This document shows positions 12,323-23,790 of a stretch of DNA of 64,000 nucleotides, in pieces. This DNA comes from Phocoena phocoena. Taxonomy: Eukaryota; Chordata; Mammalia; Artiodactyla; Phocoenidae. The number at the start of each line of letters is the position of its first letter. Position 1 is the first letter of the stretch. The stretch covers positions 92,443,835 to 92,507,834 of the forward strand of contig NC_089221.1 of assembly GCF_963924675.1 (NCBI RefSeq). The letters run 5' to 3'. A program made the position numbers and the translations under genes. The notes beneath the pieces were generated by a model. It saw nothing but the letters and a program-made list of their open reading frames with translations, searched no databases and had not been told where the DNA came from.

Positions 12323-12650
12323 CCTAGAGAAACTGTTGCGCGTGTTTACAGGATATGAATAAGTATGTTTATCAGAGTTGTTTTAACAGTGAAAAATTAG
12401 GCATAGAGGAGAGCAGGCACCACCATACTAGGTGCAAATATGTGTTGAACAAATAATGGAGAAAATAAATAAACAACCAAACTGTTAACAGAGATAGCTA
12501 GAGACTAACACATGCATGGGCAAGAGTGGATTTTGTTTCAACTTTCCCTAAATTGTTCCCCAGTCATTCGTATGTTTTACTGGTCATTTACATTTTCTTT
12601 TCAATAAATTGAATGATTACATCCTCTGCCCATATAAAAAAAGAGTTCTC

Positions 12651-12842
12651 GGGCTTCCCTGTTGGCGCAGTGGTTGAGAGTCCGCCTGCCGATGCAGGGG
12701 ACATGGGTTCGTGCCCCGGTCCGGGAAGATCCCACATGCCGCGGAGCGGCTGGGCCCGTGAGCCGTGGCCGCTGAGCCTGTGCTCCGCAGCGGGAGAGGC
12801 CACAACAGTGAGAGGCCCACATACCACACACACAAAAAAAAA
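12651..12842 (+). mobile_element. CHR SINE
   Basis: SINE from GGGCTTCCCTGTTGGCGCAG to a CACACACAAAAAAAAA tail. It lacks the GCGCGTCCGGA portion present in most copies here. Confidence 0.93.
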
Positions 12843-13539
12843 GCGTTGTCTTTTTCTTATTGTTTGTAGGAATTCTTATAGTACAGGGATATTAACCTTC
12901 TTCCCTTACGTGTACAAATATTTTCCCTTAGTTTATTTTCTGCAGGATGAATGTTTTAAATTTTTACGAAATAAATCCTGTTTCCCACCCTGCCTTTATT
13001 GCTTATGTTTCCATTCTTAATTAAGATCTCTCTTGTTCTATATTTTCTATTAATTTATGTTTATTTTTTACATTTAGATATTTAATCCACCTATGACTGT
13101 TCATGTACAAGATGTGAGTTAGGGATCTAATTCAATTTCTCTTCTACCAAAGAGGTTCCTAGTTATACCTATGCGTTTATTGAGTTATTTACCATTTCCC
13201 CCCAAATTTATAACTTTTATCATTAAAAGATTCCATATTTTCTTATATCTTTTTCTAGTCTCTATTCTGTTCTATTTGCCTACGTCTATACCTGTGCTAT
13301 CATACTATGATCACTACAACACCTTTACAGTAAGTTTTAACAAATGGTAAGGTAAATCCTCACTCATAATTTTCTTAAATATTTTTGCAAATTTTTACTT
13401 TGCGAACTTTAGAATCATTTTTCCGGGCTCCAAAAAAAATTTAAGGTTATGACTGGAATTGTATTATATATCAACTTTTTAAAGAAAGACATTTTTAAGA
13501 TATTAAAGTCTTCTCACCTAGGCTTCCTTATTTATTTTT

Positions 13540-14085
13540 TTCAGCAACAGAGACATCAATGGTTTAATGGATTGGGGGATCTTACACACCTGAAGCAAGG
13601 TCCTGGAGTGACACCCCACCATGTGCGGCGGACAGCGGGCAGGACATGGCAGCGGGTTTCCCTCCCGGTGGAAGGGGAGATTTGCTAGTTATAAGGAGAA
13701 TTACCTCAGGCGGGCTCATTAGTTACCAGGGAAGTCAGCAGAAACTAGCAGAGGGGGAAGTCCCTCACTGCCCCATTGATGAGAGCAATCACCAGCTGGG
13801 GCCTGGGGCAAGCCTGCAGGAAGGTCAGTCATGTGAATGGGGTGTAGGTGAAGCAGGCACTGGTTGAGCAGGGGATGTACAGAGAGCAAGACAACAGCCA
13901 TCTTGGGTGGCCTGATCATACCGCTCCACCCCTCCATACCCTGCATGACCCTTACCAACTGGGTCCGCCCCTCTTCCACGATTCCCTGGGGTCAGGTATG
14001 TAGGGGGCACTTCAACCAGATACCCCAGATACAATACAGGCAGCAGCATAGGCTCCTCTATTTTTAAGGCCACATTTTGCATCCT
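13540..14085 (-). mobile_element. GC-rich LTR-like element in sense with APC (tentative)
   Basis: A 500-bp GC-rich block is inserted in an AT-rich ancient L1. On the minus strand it carries a CTTATAAC TATA-like motif (13693-13689). About 125 bp further lies ATTAAA (13568-13563), followed by ATGTCTCTGTTGCTG. This order is typical of a retroviral LTR. Clean TG...CA ends and a TSD were not found. No viral gene is visible. A processed pseudogene cannot be excluded. Confidence 0.45.
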
Positions 14086-15126
14086 TTAGCAATTTTATAT
14101 TTTTCTTCATGTGGGTATGTTCCAGGTATTTTAAAGTGTCCTGTTATTGTAAACAGGTCCTCCTACCCCATCTTCCATTTCCAAATGGTAGCTATTGCTA
14201 CTAGAGAAAACCTACTAATTTTTGTAATGTACCTTAACTCCAGCCACCTTACTCAATTCTCTCATTACCTGAAATATGTTTTGACTCTTCTCTACAGCTC
14301 TTCTAGGCAAACAACCATATAATTTACAAATGACAATTATTTGGTCTCTTCCCTTCTAGTTGGAAAATAGTGTAGTATTTAAACAACTTATTTTCTTTCT
14401 AACTGAATTAGTGGACCTCCAAACACAGTTAAATAATAGTGATGACAGCAAGCACCCAACCATATTAATGAGTGCAATGATAATAATCTTATTATTTCTC
14501 TATTCAAGTTAATATAAAGTTGGCTTCTGGTTTCTGATACATAATTATTCCTTAAAAAACTTTTACTCTATTCTTATTTTATTTGGAATTTTTATCCATC
14601 CTTTCTCCTTGCAAATGAGATCCCACATTTTTTTCTCATGGCTTCTTCAGGTCTTCCTGGGATCCACTTCCCTATGTTCATTAGCTGGCCATTCTAGTCT
14701 TACATGTTCAGTCATTTAAACAGAGTTAGGAGGGAAAGATGTACTGTGGACAATTATTAACAAATAGCTAACAGAAGCTAGCTATCAGCTACCAGAAGAT
14801 GAGCATCTAATTCTTCTTCCCTCATAATTCCAAGGCATAGCAGAACAGCATCAGGGAAATGAAATATGAAGGCAGAATTATGTGAACACTGGTTATGTTA
14901 CCCAGCAGCCATGGTAAATTTTTTTTTAACTTTTTATTGGCGTATAATTGCTTTACAATGGTGTGTTAGTTTCTGCTTTATAACAAAGCGAATGAGCTAT
15001 ACATATACACATATCCCCATATCTCCTCCCTCTTGCATCTCCCTCCCACCCTCCCTATCCTACCTCTCTAGGTGGTCACAAAGCACCAAGCTGATCTCCT
15101 TGCGCTATGCAGCTGCTTCCCATGAG

Positions 15127-17751
15127 CTATTTTACATTTGGTAGTGTATATATGTCCATACCACGCTCTTTGTCCCAGATTACCCTACCCCCTCCCCATA
15201 TCCTCAAGTCCATTCTCCAGTAGGTCTGTGTCTTTATTACCATCTTGCCCCTAGGTTCTTCAGAACTTTTTTTTTTAATTCCATATATGTGTGTTAGCAT
15301 ACGGTATTTATTTTTCTCTTTCTGACTTACTTCACTCTGTATGACAGTCTCGAGGTCCATCCACCTCACTACAAATAACTCAATTTCGTTTCTTTTTATG
15401 GCTGAGTAATATTCCATTGTATATATGTGCCACATCTTTATCCATTCACCTGTCAATGGACACTTAGAATGCTTCCACATCCTGGCTACTGTAAATATAG
15501 CTGCAGTGAACATTGTGGTACATGACTCTTTTTGAATTATGGTATTCTCAGGGGATATGCACAGTAGTGGGATTGCTGGGTCATATGAGAGTTCTACTTT
15601 TAGTTTTTTAAGGAACCTCCATATTGTTCTCCATAGTGGCTGTATGAATTTACATTCCCACCAACAGTGCAAGAGGGTTCCCTTTTCCCCACACCCTCTC
15701 CAGCATTTATGGTTTGTAGATTTTTTGATGATAACCATTCTGACTGGTGTGAGATGATATCGCATTGTAGTTTTGATTTGCATTTCTCTAATGATGTTGA
15801 GCATTCTTTCATGTGTTTGTTGGCAATCTGTATATCTTCTTTGGAGAAATGTCTATTCAGGTCTTCTGCCCATTTTTGGATTGGGTTGTTTTTTGATATT
15901 GAGCTGCATGAGCTGCTTGTATGTTTTGGAGATTAATCCTTTGTCAGTTGCTTCATTTGCAAGTATATTCTCCCACTCCAGGGTTGTCTTTTCGTCTTGT
16001 TTATGGTTTCCTTTACTGTGCAAAAGCTTTTAAGTTTCATTAGGTCCCATTTGTTTATTTTTGTTTTTATTTCCATTTCTCTAGGAGGTGGGTGGGTCAA
16101 AAAGGATCTTGCTGTGATTTATGTCATACAGTATTCTCCTTATGTTTTCCTCTAAGAGTTTGATAGTGTCTGGCTTTACTTTTAGGTCTTTAATCCATTT
16201 TGAGTTTATTTTTGTGTATGGTGTTAGGGAGTGTTCTAATTTCATTCTTTTACATGTAGCTGTCCAGTTTTCCCAGAACCACTTATTGAAGAGGCAGTCT
16301 TTTCTCCACTGTATATTCTTGCCTCCTTTATCAAAGATAAGGTGGGGCTTCCCTGGTGGCGCAGTGGTTGAGAGTCCGCCTGCTGATGCAGGGGACATGG
16401 GTTCATGCCCAGGTCTGGGAAGATCCCAAATGCCGTGGACCGGCTGGGCACGTGAGCCATGGCTGCTGGGCCTGTGCGTCCGGAGCCTGTGCTCCGCAAC
16501 GGGAGAGGCCACAACAGTGAGAGGCCGGTGTACCGTTAAAAAAAAAAAAAAAAAAAGATAAGGTGACCATATGTGCATGGTTAACTCTGGGCTTTCTATC
16601 CTGTTCCATTGATCTATATTTCTGTTTTTGTACCAGTACCATATTGCCTTAATTACTGTAGCTTTGTAGTATAGTCTGAAGACTGGGAGCCTGATTCCTC
16701 CAGCTCCGTTTTTCTTTCTCAAGATTGCTTTGGCTATTTGGGGTCTTTTGTGTTTCCATACACATTGTGAAGTTTTTTGTTATAGTTCTATGAAAAATGC
16801 CAGTGGTAGTTTGATAGGGATTGCACTGAATCTATAGATTGCTTTGGGTAGTATAGTCATTTTCACAATGTTTATTATTCCAATCCAAGAACATGGTATA
16901 TCTCTCCATCTGTTTGTATCATCTCTAATTTCTTTCATCAGTGTCTTAAAATTTTCTGCATACAGGCCTTTTGTCTCCTTAGGTAGGTTTATTCCTAGGT
17001 ATTTTATTCTTTTTCTTGCAGTGGTAAATGGGAGTGTTTTCTTAATTTCACTGTCAGATTTTTCATCATTAGTGTATAGGAATGCAAGAGATTTCTGTGC
17101 ATTAAGTTTGTATCCCGCTACTTTACCAAATTCATTGATTAGCTCTAGTAGTTTTCTGGTAGCATCTTTTGGATTCTCTATGTATAGTATCATGTCATCT
17201 GCAAACAGTGACAGCTTTCCTTCTTCTTTTCTGATTTGGATTCCTTTTCTTTCTTTTTCTTCTCTGACTGCTGTGGCTAAAACTTCCAAAACTATGTTGA
17301 ATAACAGTGGTGAGAGTGGGCAACCTTGCCTTGTTCCTGATCTTAGTGAAAATGGTTTCAGTTTTTCACCACTGACGATGATGCTGGCTGTGGGTTTGTC
17401 ATATATGGCCTTTATTATGTTGAGGTATGTTCCCTCTATGCCTACTTTCTGGAGGGTTTTTATCATAATTGGATGTTGAATTTTGTCAAAAGCTTTCTCT
17501 GCATCTATTGAGATGATCATACGGTTTTTCTCCTTTAATTTGTTAATATGGTGTATCACATTGATTGACTTGCATATATTGGAGAATCCTTGCATTCCTG
17601 GGATAAACCCCACTTGATCATGGTGTATGATACTTTTAATGTGCTGTTGGATTCTGTTTGCTAGTATTTTGTTGAGTATTTTTGCAACTATGTTCATCAG
17701 TGATAGATGCATGATCTTTGTGACATCTTTGTCTGGTTTTGGTATCAGGGT
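15127..17751 (-). pseudogene. L1 ORF2 remnant (RT and C-terminal domain)
   Basis: A long minus frame at about 16780-17750 holds the RT region: [19 protein letters not shown], the [20 protein letters not shown] motif and the FADD catalytic site. After a frame change the C-terminal domain continues at 16081-16722 (interrupted by the SINE) and 15127-15804. Missing the endonuclease, it is dead on its own. Confidence 0.92.
16345..16553 (+). mobile_element. CHR SINE nested in L1
   Basis: A near full-length SINE with an A-tail. The perfect 12-bp TSD AAAGATAAGGTG is at 16333-16344 and 16554-16565, so it inserted after the L1. Confidence 0.95.
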
Positions 17752-17863
17752 CATGGTAAATTATTCTTATTTTGAACTAGTGTCAAAGTAAAGACAGATT
17801 TTAACATATCTCTAATAATAAAATTTAATCAATGGTAACAGAGCTGTAATTCATTAGATTCTT

Positions 17864-17943
17864 AATAGATCTCTAGCAAGTGCTGTTTCACAGTTTAATA
17901 ATAAATAGATCTCTAGCAAGTGCTGTTTCACAGTTTAATAATA
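17864..17943. repeat. 40-bp perfect tandem duplication next to the exon 6 donor
   Basis: A unit starting AATAGATCTCTAGCAAGTGC is present twice with period 40 (17864-17903 and 17904-17943). The second copy ends 10 bases from the exon 6 splice junction at 17953/17954. Confidence 0.95.
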
Positions 17944-17953
17944 AATAAGTTAC

Positions 17954-18067
17954 CTGTGCTCGTTTTTCCATATCCTGGCAAGTACCCAGTTGTTCTTCCA
18001 TTGCAACTCTGATTTGCCTTGCTTCATATTCCAACTGCCTTCTGGTCATATCTGTCTGTAAGGAAAA
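17954..18067 (-). CDS. APC: APC exon 6 (codons 178-215)
   Basis: This 114-nt exon (38 codons, phase 0 at both ends) begins TTTTCCTTACAGACAG after the acceptor GGTTTTAG. It encodes FSLQTDMTRRQLEYEARQIR and on to ...DMEKRAQ, part of the second coiled-coil region. An internal TTACAG early in the exon resembles an acceptor and could give an exon 12 nt shorter, but the upstream AG fits human. The donor is GTAACTTA. Ten intronic bases downstream begins a 40-bp perfect tandem duplication, and a young L1 starts about 200 bp downstream. Confidence 0.97.
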
Positions 18068-18344
18068 CTAAAACCACAAATACAATGGAAACGTTAATAT
18101 CTTGTGTGTTTATCAGTAAAAATAAAACAGCATATAAGTACCAATAAAGAAAATGAATAAGCAAATATGTAAGCTACTGTGCATGAGAGAATTATTTTTT
18201 ACTCCAAGGAGTCCTAAAACTTGATTATCAGTGCTACGCTCAGACTGGGTCTCTGATGTGAAATGCAGAGTTGAAACACTTTTATTGCCCCATAGTCACA
18301 AACAGCTTTAATTAAATTGTACACTTTCATTTAAAATATATAAT

Positions 18345-18664
18345 TGGGGACTTCCCTGGTGGCACAGTGGTTAAGAATCTGCCTGCCAATGCAGGGGACA
18401 TGGGTTTGAGCCCTGGTCCAGGAAGATCCCACATGCTGTGGAGCAACTAAGCCTGTGTGCCACAACTACTGAGCCTGTGTGCCACAACTACTGAAGTCTG
18501 CGCACCTAGAGCCTGTGCTCTGCAACAAGAGAAGCCACCACAATGAGAAGCCTGTGCACCAAAGAGTAGCCCCTGCTCGCCAGAACTAGAGAAAGCCTGC
18601 GCGCAGCAACGAAGACTCAATGCAGCCATAAATAAATATATTTTATAAATAAATAGATTAAATT
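18345..18664 (+). mobile_element. Long CHR-type SINE in intron 5
   Basis: Starts with GGGGACTTCCCTGGTGGCAC, has a repeated GTGCCACAACTACTGA segment and ends in TAAATAAATA. The TSD AAATATATAAT is at 18334-18344 and 18665-18675. Confidence 0.93.
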
Positions 18665-19265
18665 AAATATATAATCGGTCCAGTTAGGGTAAGCCTATCT
18701 TCAGTCACCTTATAATCCTTCTGCTCTGAAGAGGTAGTACTTTGAATTACTAAAAACTAGAATAGTAATGTGGACAACATAGAATAATCAAGAATCAGGT
18801 CCATCATCCTTAAGTTTATACCTCAATTTTAGGTACGGACTGTTGTATACATGTAGACTAAACAGAGAGAACTTTCCTATTTGTAAAAAGAAGAAAATGG
18901 AATAAGAAAAAGCTTTTATATAATATAATCATTAATTGTGAGACAACACAAACTTTTTGGTAAAAATCCAAATGTGAACCCAAGCTGAAACAAACCAAAA
19001 AAAGTACTTCACAGAGTGGGTGTTAATTCATTCAAAATTTTATTTGCCCTTTAACTAAAATTCCAGGTACTGTGGTAACTGCTAGGCATAAAAAAGGATG
19101 AAAAGGACAAGGTAAATAAACTTGCAAAGACATGCTCCAAGAGGTGATAAAGGCTAAAAATATGACTAGACAAAATGATAGGTAACAGAGTTATAATGGG
19201 CCATGACGAGTTAAGGAAGTGCTGTAGATTTTTCATGCTCTATATGCCCAATAAAAAGCTGCATG

Positions 19266-19400
19266 TGTGGAATTCCCTGGTGGTCCAGAGGCTAGGACTC
19301 TGCGCTTTCATTGTTGAGGGCCTGGGTTTGATCCCTGGTCAGGGAACTAAGATCCCACGAGCCGTGAGGTGGGACCAAAGAAAAGAAAATGAAAAATTTA
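19266..19400 (+). mobile_element. Bov-tA/CHR-1-like SINE
   Basis: Starts GAATTCCCTGGTGGTCCAG and includes a GGGTTTGATCCCTGG tRNA B-box-like segment and an A-rich tail. It belongs to an older group than the main CHR copies. Confidence 0.85.
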
Positions 19401-20089
19401 AGCTAAGAGCGGGAGATATATTTTAATTAGCCTATTTTTTCCCTTTTTAAAAATTATTTTAAAATTTATGGATAACAGTTAAAATATAGTCTTGTTTAAA
19501 ATTATTGTTATTAATGTATTTCAGAAATGTTCTTACATGTGCCATCCCATGAATAAAATAGTTGACATGGAGAGGGTGGGTGGGGAGGAAGAGGCTGACA
19601 GAATTAAATTATTTTTTTTTTACATAGTTATATTTGCAAAACAAATTTAGTATACCTGCAAAAAGCCCTAAGATCCATACCACCAGATACTGTCGTTTGA
19701 ATAGGACACAAGTTATCTCAAAGATACTTTTAATGCAAAAATTATCTGGCATGAGTCCTGTAATACAGTTCAAAAAACAGACAGATGGTAATAAACATTT
19801 CTACAGAGTACGTCTGGTAATTGAACACACAGAATAAAAAACCAGTTTCCTAGTAGAACCCTGAGTCCTTTAGTATTCAAACTTAAGAGGTTTTCTTAAC
19901 AAGGGACTTAAAATAAATATGCTCGAGTGTAATGAAGTTTTATCATCTTTATAAACAAAATTCATTATTATATATTTAGGTTTAAAGTTGGATAAAACAT
20001 ATTACTGTTTACAAATAACTATAAATGCAGTTATAAATTTATATATACTTTTAGATATTACAAATAAGTCACTTCGTCAAGTTACTTAC
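19401..20089. other. APC intron 5, no recognisable feature
   Basis: AT-rich intron up to the exon 5 donor. No repeat or gene recognised. Confidence 0.5.
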
Positions 20090-20198
20090 ATTTTCAGTTA
20101 AAGGAAGACTATCTATTCTTTTAGTGAGATTCTGAAGTTGAGCATAATACCAGTCTTTTTCCTTTTCTTCTTTGTCAAGGTCAGCAAGAAGCAATGAT
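20090..20198 (-). CDS. APC: APC exon 5 (codons 141-177)
   Basis: The 109-nt exon has acceptor GAAAAACAG and a consensus donor GTAAGT. It encodes the charged coiled-coil segment SLLLADLDKEEKEKDWYYAQ and then LQNLTKRIDSLPLTEN. Residues 165-174 (LTKRIDSLPL) match the second N-terminal nuclear export signal of APC. No residue differs from human as remembered. The exon ends on a codon boundary. Confidence 0.97.
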
Positions 20199-20689
20199 CT
20201 GTTTTTCAAAAAAAGTTAAGTTTACACAATGCTAATATAGCACACACAACAGCAGTTCTGATAAGCTGTAACTGTACTGTTCTCTATTTAAAGTATAATG
20301 AATAAATGAAAATTTTATTAATTTTGGATTTTTGAAGGTGGGACTTAATACAAGAATAAAAAGTATAATAAAGGAGTAAAGAAAAGCAGTAATTATGCAA
20401 AAAACAAACCTAGAGTACAGGGAACTACTGCATTGGACATAGATGTAGCTTTCAGCTTCTCAGCAGTTAAAACAGTAAGAAATATATTGTCACTGTGTAA
20501 TAAGAGGAAATTATTCTGAGGGAGAGAAACGCTTTCTTAGTTTGGAATTTGAAGATGAATTTGTTATATAATTCCTCACAACCTAATCGATGATATCCTC
20601 AATAACAATCTATATCAAGATACTCCATATCTGACCATTATAAAGATAAATGTAAAATAAGAGTGTTAATGGGAAAAAATTGGTAGGTA

Positions 20690-21580
20690 CAAGAAGTATA
20701 TGATCTATCTCCTTTCATGTGGCTCTTTCCCAAAGCGACCACTATTATCACTCTCGTGTATATTATTTCCAGAGATACTCTATAAAAATGCAAGGATATA
20801 TATATATAATTACATGTACATTTTTAAAACATAAATAGTAGCATATTTTTATATGTGTTGTCCTATAACTTTTTTTTTCCCACTTAAAAATATCTTGGAG
20901 ATCACTCTATCAGAACATAAGAAGGTCCTATGTGTTTTTTGCTAGCTGCAAAGACAGGGATAAACTATAACTGGTTCTATGTTGGAGAGCATTTAGGATC
21001 TTTCTAATCTTTTGCTATTACAAACAATGCTGCACTGAATATCCTTATACATAAGTTCATTTCACAAATGTGCAAGCATGTACAGAAGATAAATTCCTAG
21101 GGTATGTAAATTTTAAAATTATTGCCCTTATTAGGTATTGTACCTATTTATGCTCTTGCCACCTGCACCAATGCAAACATTTTATCAAATGTTTAAAGAA
21201 TTTTTACATACCTAGGATTTTAAGAAATGGTACATCACTATGGTTATAATTTGATTTCTATTAGTATGAGTAAGGTTAAGTATTTTTTCAAGTTTAAAAT
21301 CCATTTGTATTTCCATTTCTGTGACTTTTTCTTATTTATAGGACCTCTTCTATATTAAGAATGATAGCACTTTGTCAGTTATAAATATTTTTTTCTCAGT
21401 TTACACTTGTTTTTTCACTATGTTTTTGCCATGTAGAAAATTTTAATTTTCCCGTAGTCAGACCTGAGGATATTTTTTATTATGGCTTCTGGGGTTTGCT
21501 CCTACACAGAGTTGTTCCCCACTCTGACACTGTTACTTTAAAATTCTATTTGATTATATTTTCTTGAAGAATATGTATGC
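20690..21580 (-). mobile_element. Ancient LINE remnant in intron 4
   Basis: Antisense of old L1-type sequence: TTGCTATTACAAACAATGCT followed by TAAATTCCTAGGGTATG and a GTATTTCCATTTCTGTGACT region. No open frame. 20199-20689 and 21581-22439 show no recognised feature. Confidence 0.45.
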
Positions 21581-22439
21581 ATTGAGTATGTGGAAGGTTC
21601 TATTCTTGCTAAAATTCCCTTTCCTTTACTGAGAAGCAATTTAAAAAATAAGAAAGAAGCCTTCACTTTTGATGTGGCAACCTCAGTAGTGAGGGAATCC
21701 ATGGGAAGGAAGCCAGGCCCTGGTTATGATTTAACAACCTGGGGTGGGGGAGGTGTGCTAACCAATGAGAAGCTGTCCCCTCCCTTCCATTTTTGATGAA
21801 AGAACCAGGAGAAAGCAATGTAGAAATCTTGAATCTCTTTCACAGGCTGGATACTAAAACTGAAATAAAAATGAGATCTGATTCTATTTTTCAATGTTCC
21901 CTGGTGAGTACCTGTAGGACCTACCAGGACTAAGGTGGGGAAATAAGGGATAGATGGAGATGCTATTTCCTCTGATTACTCTCCAATAAATAGGCTTATT
22001 TAAATAAGATTTGGGTGCTAAAAGTGCTTAAATGGATAGGCTAATGTTAGTGATGGCCGTGGAGTGAGGAAAATGTTAAGGAGAAGAGGGACAAGTTGTT
22101 ACTCTCAAGTTTAAGATTGAACTGTGGCAAAATGCTCTGGGGAAGCAAAAGTTACCAAGTCTTGAGCCAGCATGATAACAAGTGGTTAGTTGAGAGTAGC
22201 TGATCTTGTAACCTACACAACAGTGCTTAAGACTCAACACTGAAACAAGGTCCAGACCCAGAAGCTGGTGGGTCTCTGTGGTTTGTTTGGTGTACTAATG
22301 GCTTATTTAGTGACTGTCAAGAGTCTTCTTTAAAATGTAAATCTCATGTCTTCTTAGTCCTCTAGCTAATTCAAGATCATCTAGAAGAGCATGACACATG
22401 TATTATGCACTTAAATATTTGTTAAATGTATTAATGGCT

Positions 22440-22870
22440 AATGTGACAATAGCTGCCTATTGAGTGTATCAGACATAGTGCTAAGTACTTTTTTAAAAAT
22501 CGAATTTTATCCTCACAACATCTTTTAAGGTAGTTATTCTTCTTTTTTTTTTTTGCGATACGTGGGCCTCTCACTGCTGTGGCCTCTCCCGTTGCGGAGC
22601 ACAGGCTCTGGACGCGCAGGCTCAGCAGCCATGGCCCACGGGCCCAGCCGCTCCGTGGCATGTGGGATCCTCCCGGACCAGGGCATGAACCCATGTCCCC
22701 TGAATCAGCAAGCGGACTCTCAACCATTGCGCTACCAGGGAAGCCCTAGTAGTTATTCTTATGCTAATTTTACAGACTGGAAAACTGAAGTTCAAAAAGG
22801 TTATGGACCTGGGTTTGAGTCCTGGCTTGACTACTTTCTAACACTTATCTCAATTATCTTGGGCAATACA
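22440..22870 (-). mobile_element. MIR SINE split by a CHR SINE
   Basis: MIR core pieces lie on both sides: TGCTAAGTACTTTTT and TATCCTCACAACATC on the left, TTTTACAGACTGGAAAACTG and GGGTTTGAGTCCTGGCTTG on the right. The CHR SINE at 22542-22749 separates them. Confidence 0.8.
22542..22749 (-). mobile_element. CHR SINE inside MIR
   Basis: Full-length SINE in minus orientation. The perfect 11-bp TSD TAGTTATTCTT is at 22531-22541 and 22750-22760. Confidence 0.95.
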
Positions 22871-23640
22871 GAAAACAAGAAAAAAAAAAAGAGACACAGA
22901 GATAGTTGATCTATGACTTAAGGGATATCTAGAAAGAAAGAATAGAAAAACAGAGGGAGAAAAATCATCAAAGAAATAACAGAATTTTCAAAAGCTGAAG
23001 AAAATACATTTCCAGAGAAAAAGGGCACAGTGAGTATACAGCATGATGAATCAAGAAAACACATATCCCAAGGCATTCTGAAAGCTTCAAAAGAAGAAAA
23101 ATGGTTCCCCGGAAAGGAATGTGAATCAGACCGGTAACAAATTTTTCATCAGTGACATTGATTATGAAGAAGGAAAATAAGTTTGAGCCTAGACCTATCC
23201 AAACTATCAGGTGTGAGAGCAAAATAAAGGTTTTGTCACATAAACAAAAACTAAATTTACCTCCAAACACAGTGAAAACTAAGAGGACACAAGATATATC
23301 AGAACTACACACATACTCTCCCCCCTCTCTCTCTGCTAATAAAATTAGACTTTTATCTACATGAAGCAAATTCCTAGGAAAGTCAGTATGCTCACATTCC
23401 TCTTAGCAGAGCTCAAAGGGGACAAAGAGATGGAAGATTGTACACCCTAGTTATTAGCTTCTTATTTTTCAGGATAGTGTTTCCTAGACTCTCAGAAACA
23501 GTCGCGATTCAAGGTATGAAACAGAGACTCATGTAAACTAAGAAGAGTAAAGAAAGCTTAACACTATTTCTGGTCCAGATGATTATCCCTATTTTTAGAG
23601 ATGGACAAACCTGAAACCAGAGGGAAAGTAGTAAAAGGTC
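22871..23640. other. Intron 4 stretch without recognised features
   Basis: AT-rich, purine-rich on the plus strand, with many short stops. I see no gene. A TCTCTCTCTCT segment lies near 23321. Confidence 0.45.
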
Positions 23641-23644
23641 TTTT

Positions 23645-23790
23645 GCCTCTCAGTGAGATATGCTAGGCATTTTCCATATATTAATACTCATTTTTCATAA
23701 CTCCACAAGGTAGAATCATATCCCTATTTTACAGAAGGGAATGACACAAAAATTTAGTGACTTGACCAAGGTCCCAGAGGTAATATGTAA
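23645..23790 (-). mobile_element. MIR SINE fragment
   Basis: Includes CCCTATTTTACAGAAGGGAA and GTGACTTGACCAAGGTC, the MIR core in reverse. 23791-24484 is plain intron. Confidence 0.65.

Larger units (their letters stand above)
10185..12420 (+). mobile_element. Ancient L1 remnant, interrupted by MIR-like and hAT-like elements
   Basis: Decayed ORF2-like sequence on the plus strand includes an AAGATATCTAGGAATAAATG block (the KYLGIN region) near 10580 and a 3' ORF2 block near 11980-12110. A MIR-like segment (10725-10925) and a DNA transposon (12115-12322) break it. All frames are heavily mutated. An AT-rich stretch at 11330-11470 also lies within it. Confidence 0.6.
12510..14570 (-). mobile_element. 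Ancient L1 remnant, split by SINE and LTR-like insertions
   Basis: Antisense L1 ORF2/3' sequence is recognisable: CCTCTGCCCATA, then after the SINE GGATATTAACCTTCTTCCC, and TTTCTTATATCTTTTTCTAG further on. Segments are 12510-12650, 12843-13540 and 14085-14570. No open frame remains. Confidence 0.55.
14921..17751 (-). mobile_element. Young LINE-1, 5'-truncated, in APC intron 6
   Basis: From its 3' end (14921, T-run on the plus strand) the minus-strand element covers the 3' UTR and ORF2 back to the RT domain, where it is truncated. An 11-bp TSD, CATGGTAAATT, occurs at 14910-14920 and 17752-17762. It is sense to APC and its 5' end lies about 200 bp downstream of exon 6. A CHR SINE at 16345-16553 is nested inside. 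Confidence 0.95.

Noticed and set aside
12588..13020. ORFs with peptides like [20 protein letters not shown] repeated across the window
   Set aside because: The same peptide set recurs at every CHR SINE, in all frames. It is translation of the SINE, not a gene family.
13625..14322. Several short GC-rich ORFs on both strands
   Set aside because: They fall within the LTR-like island and show no recognisable protein or consistent frame. They are explained by low stop frequency in GC-rich DNA.
17864..17943. CRISPR-like direct repeats
   Set aside because: Only two adjacent copies without spacers, in a mammalian intron. It is a tandem duplication.
18053..18058. TTACAG inside exon 6 as the true acceptor
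   Set aside because: The upstream AG at 18068-18069 gives the 114-nt exon known in human and encodes the expected FSLQ residues. The internal AG would drop four conserved codons.
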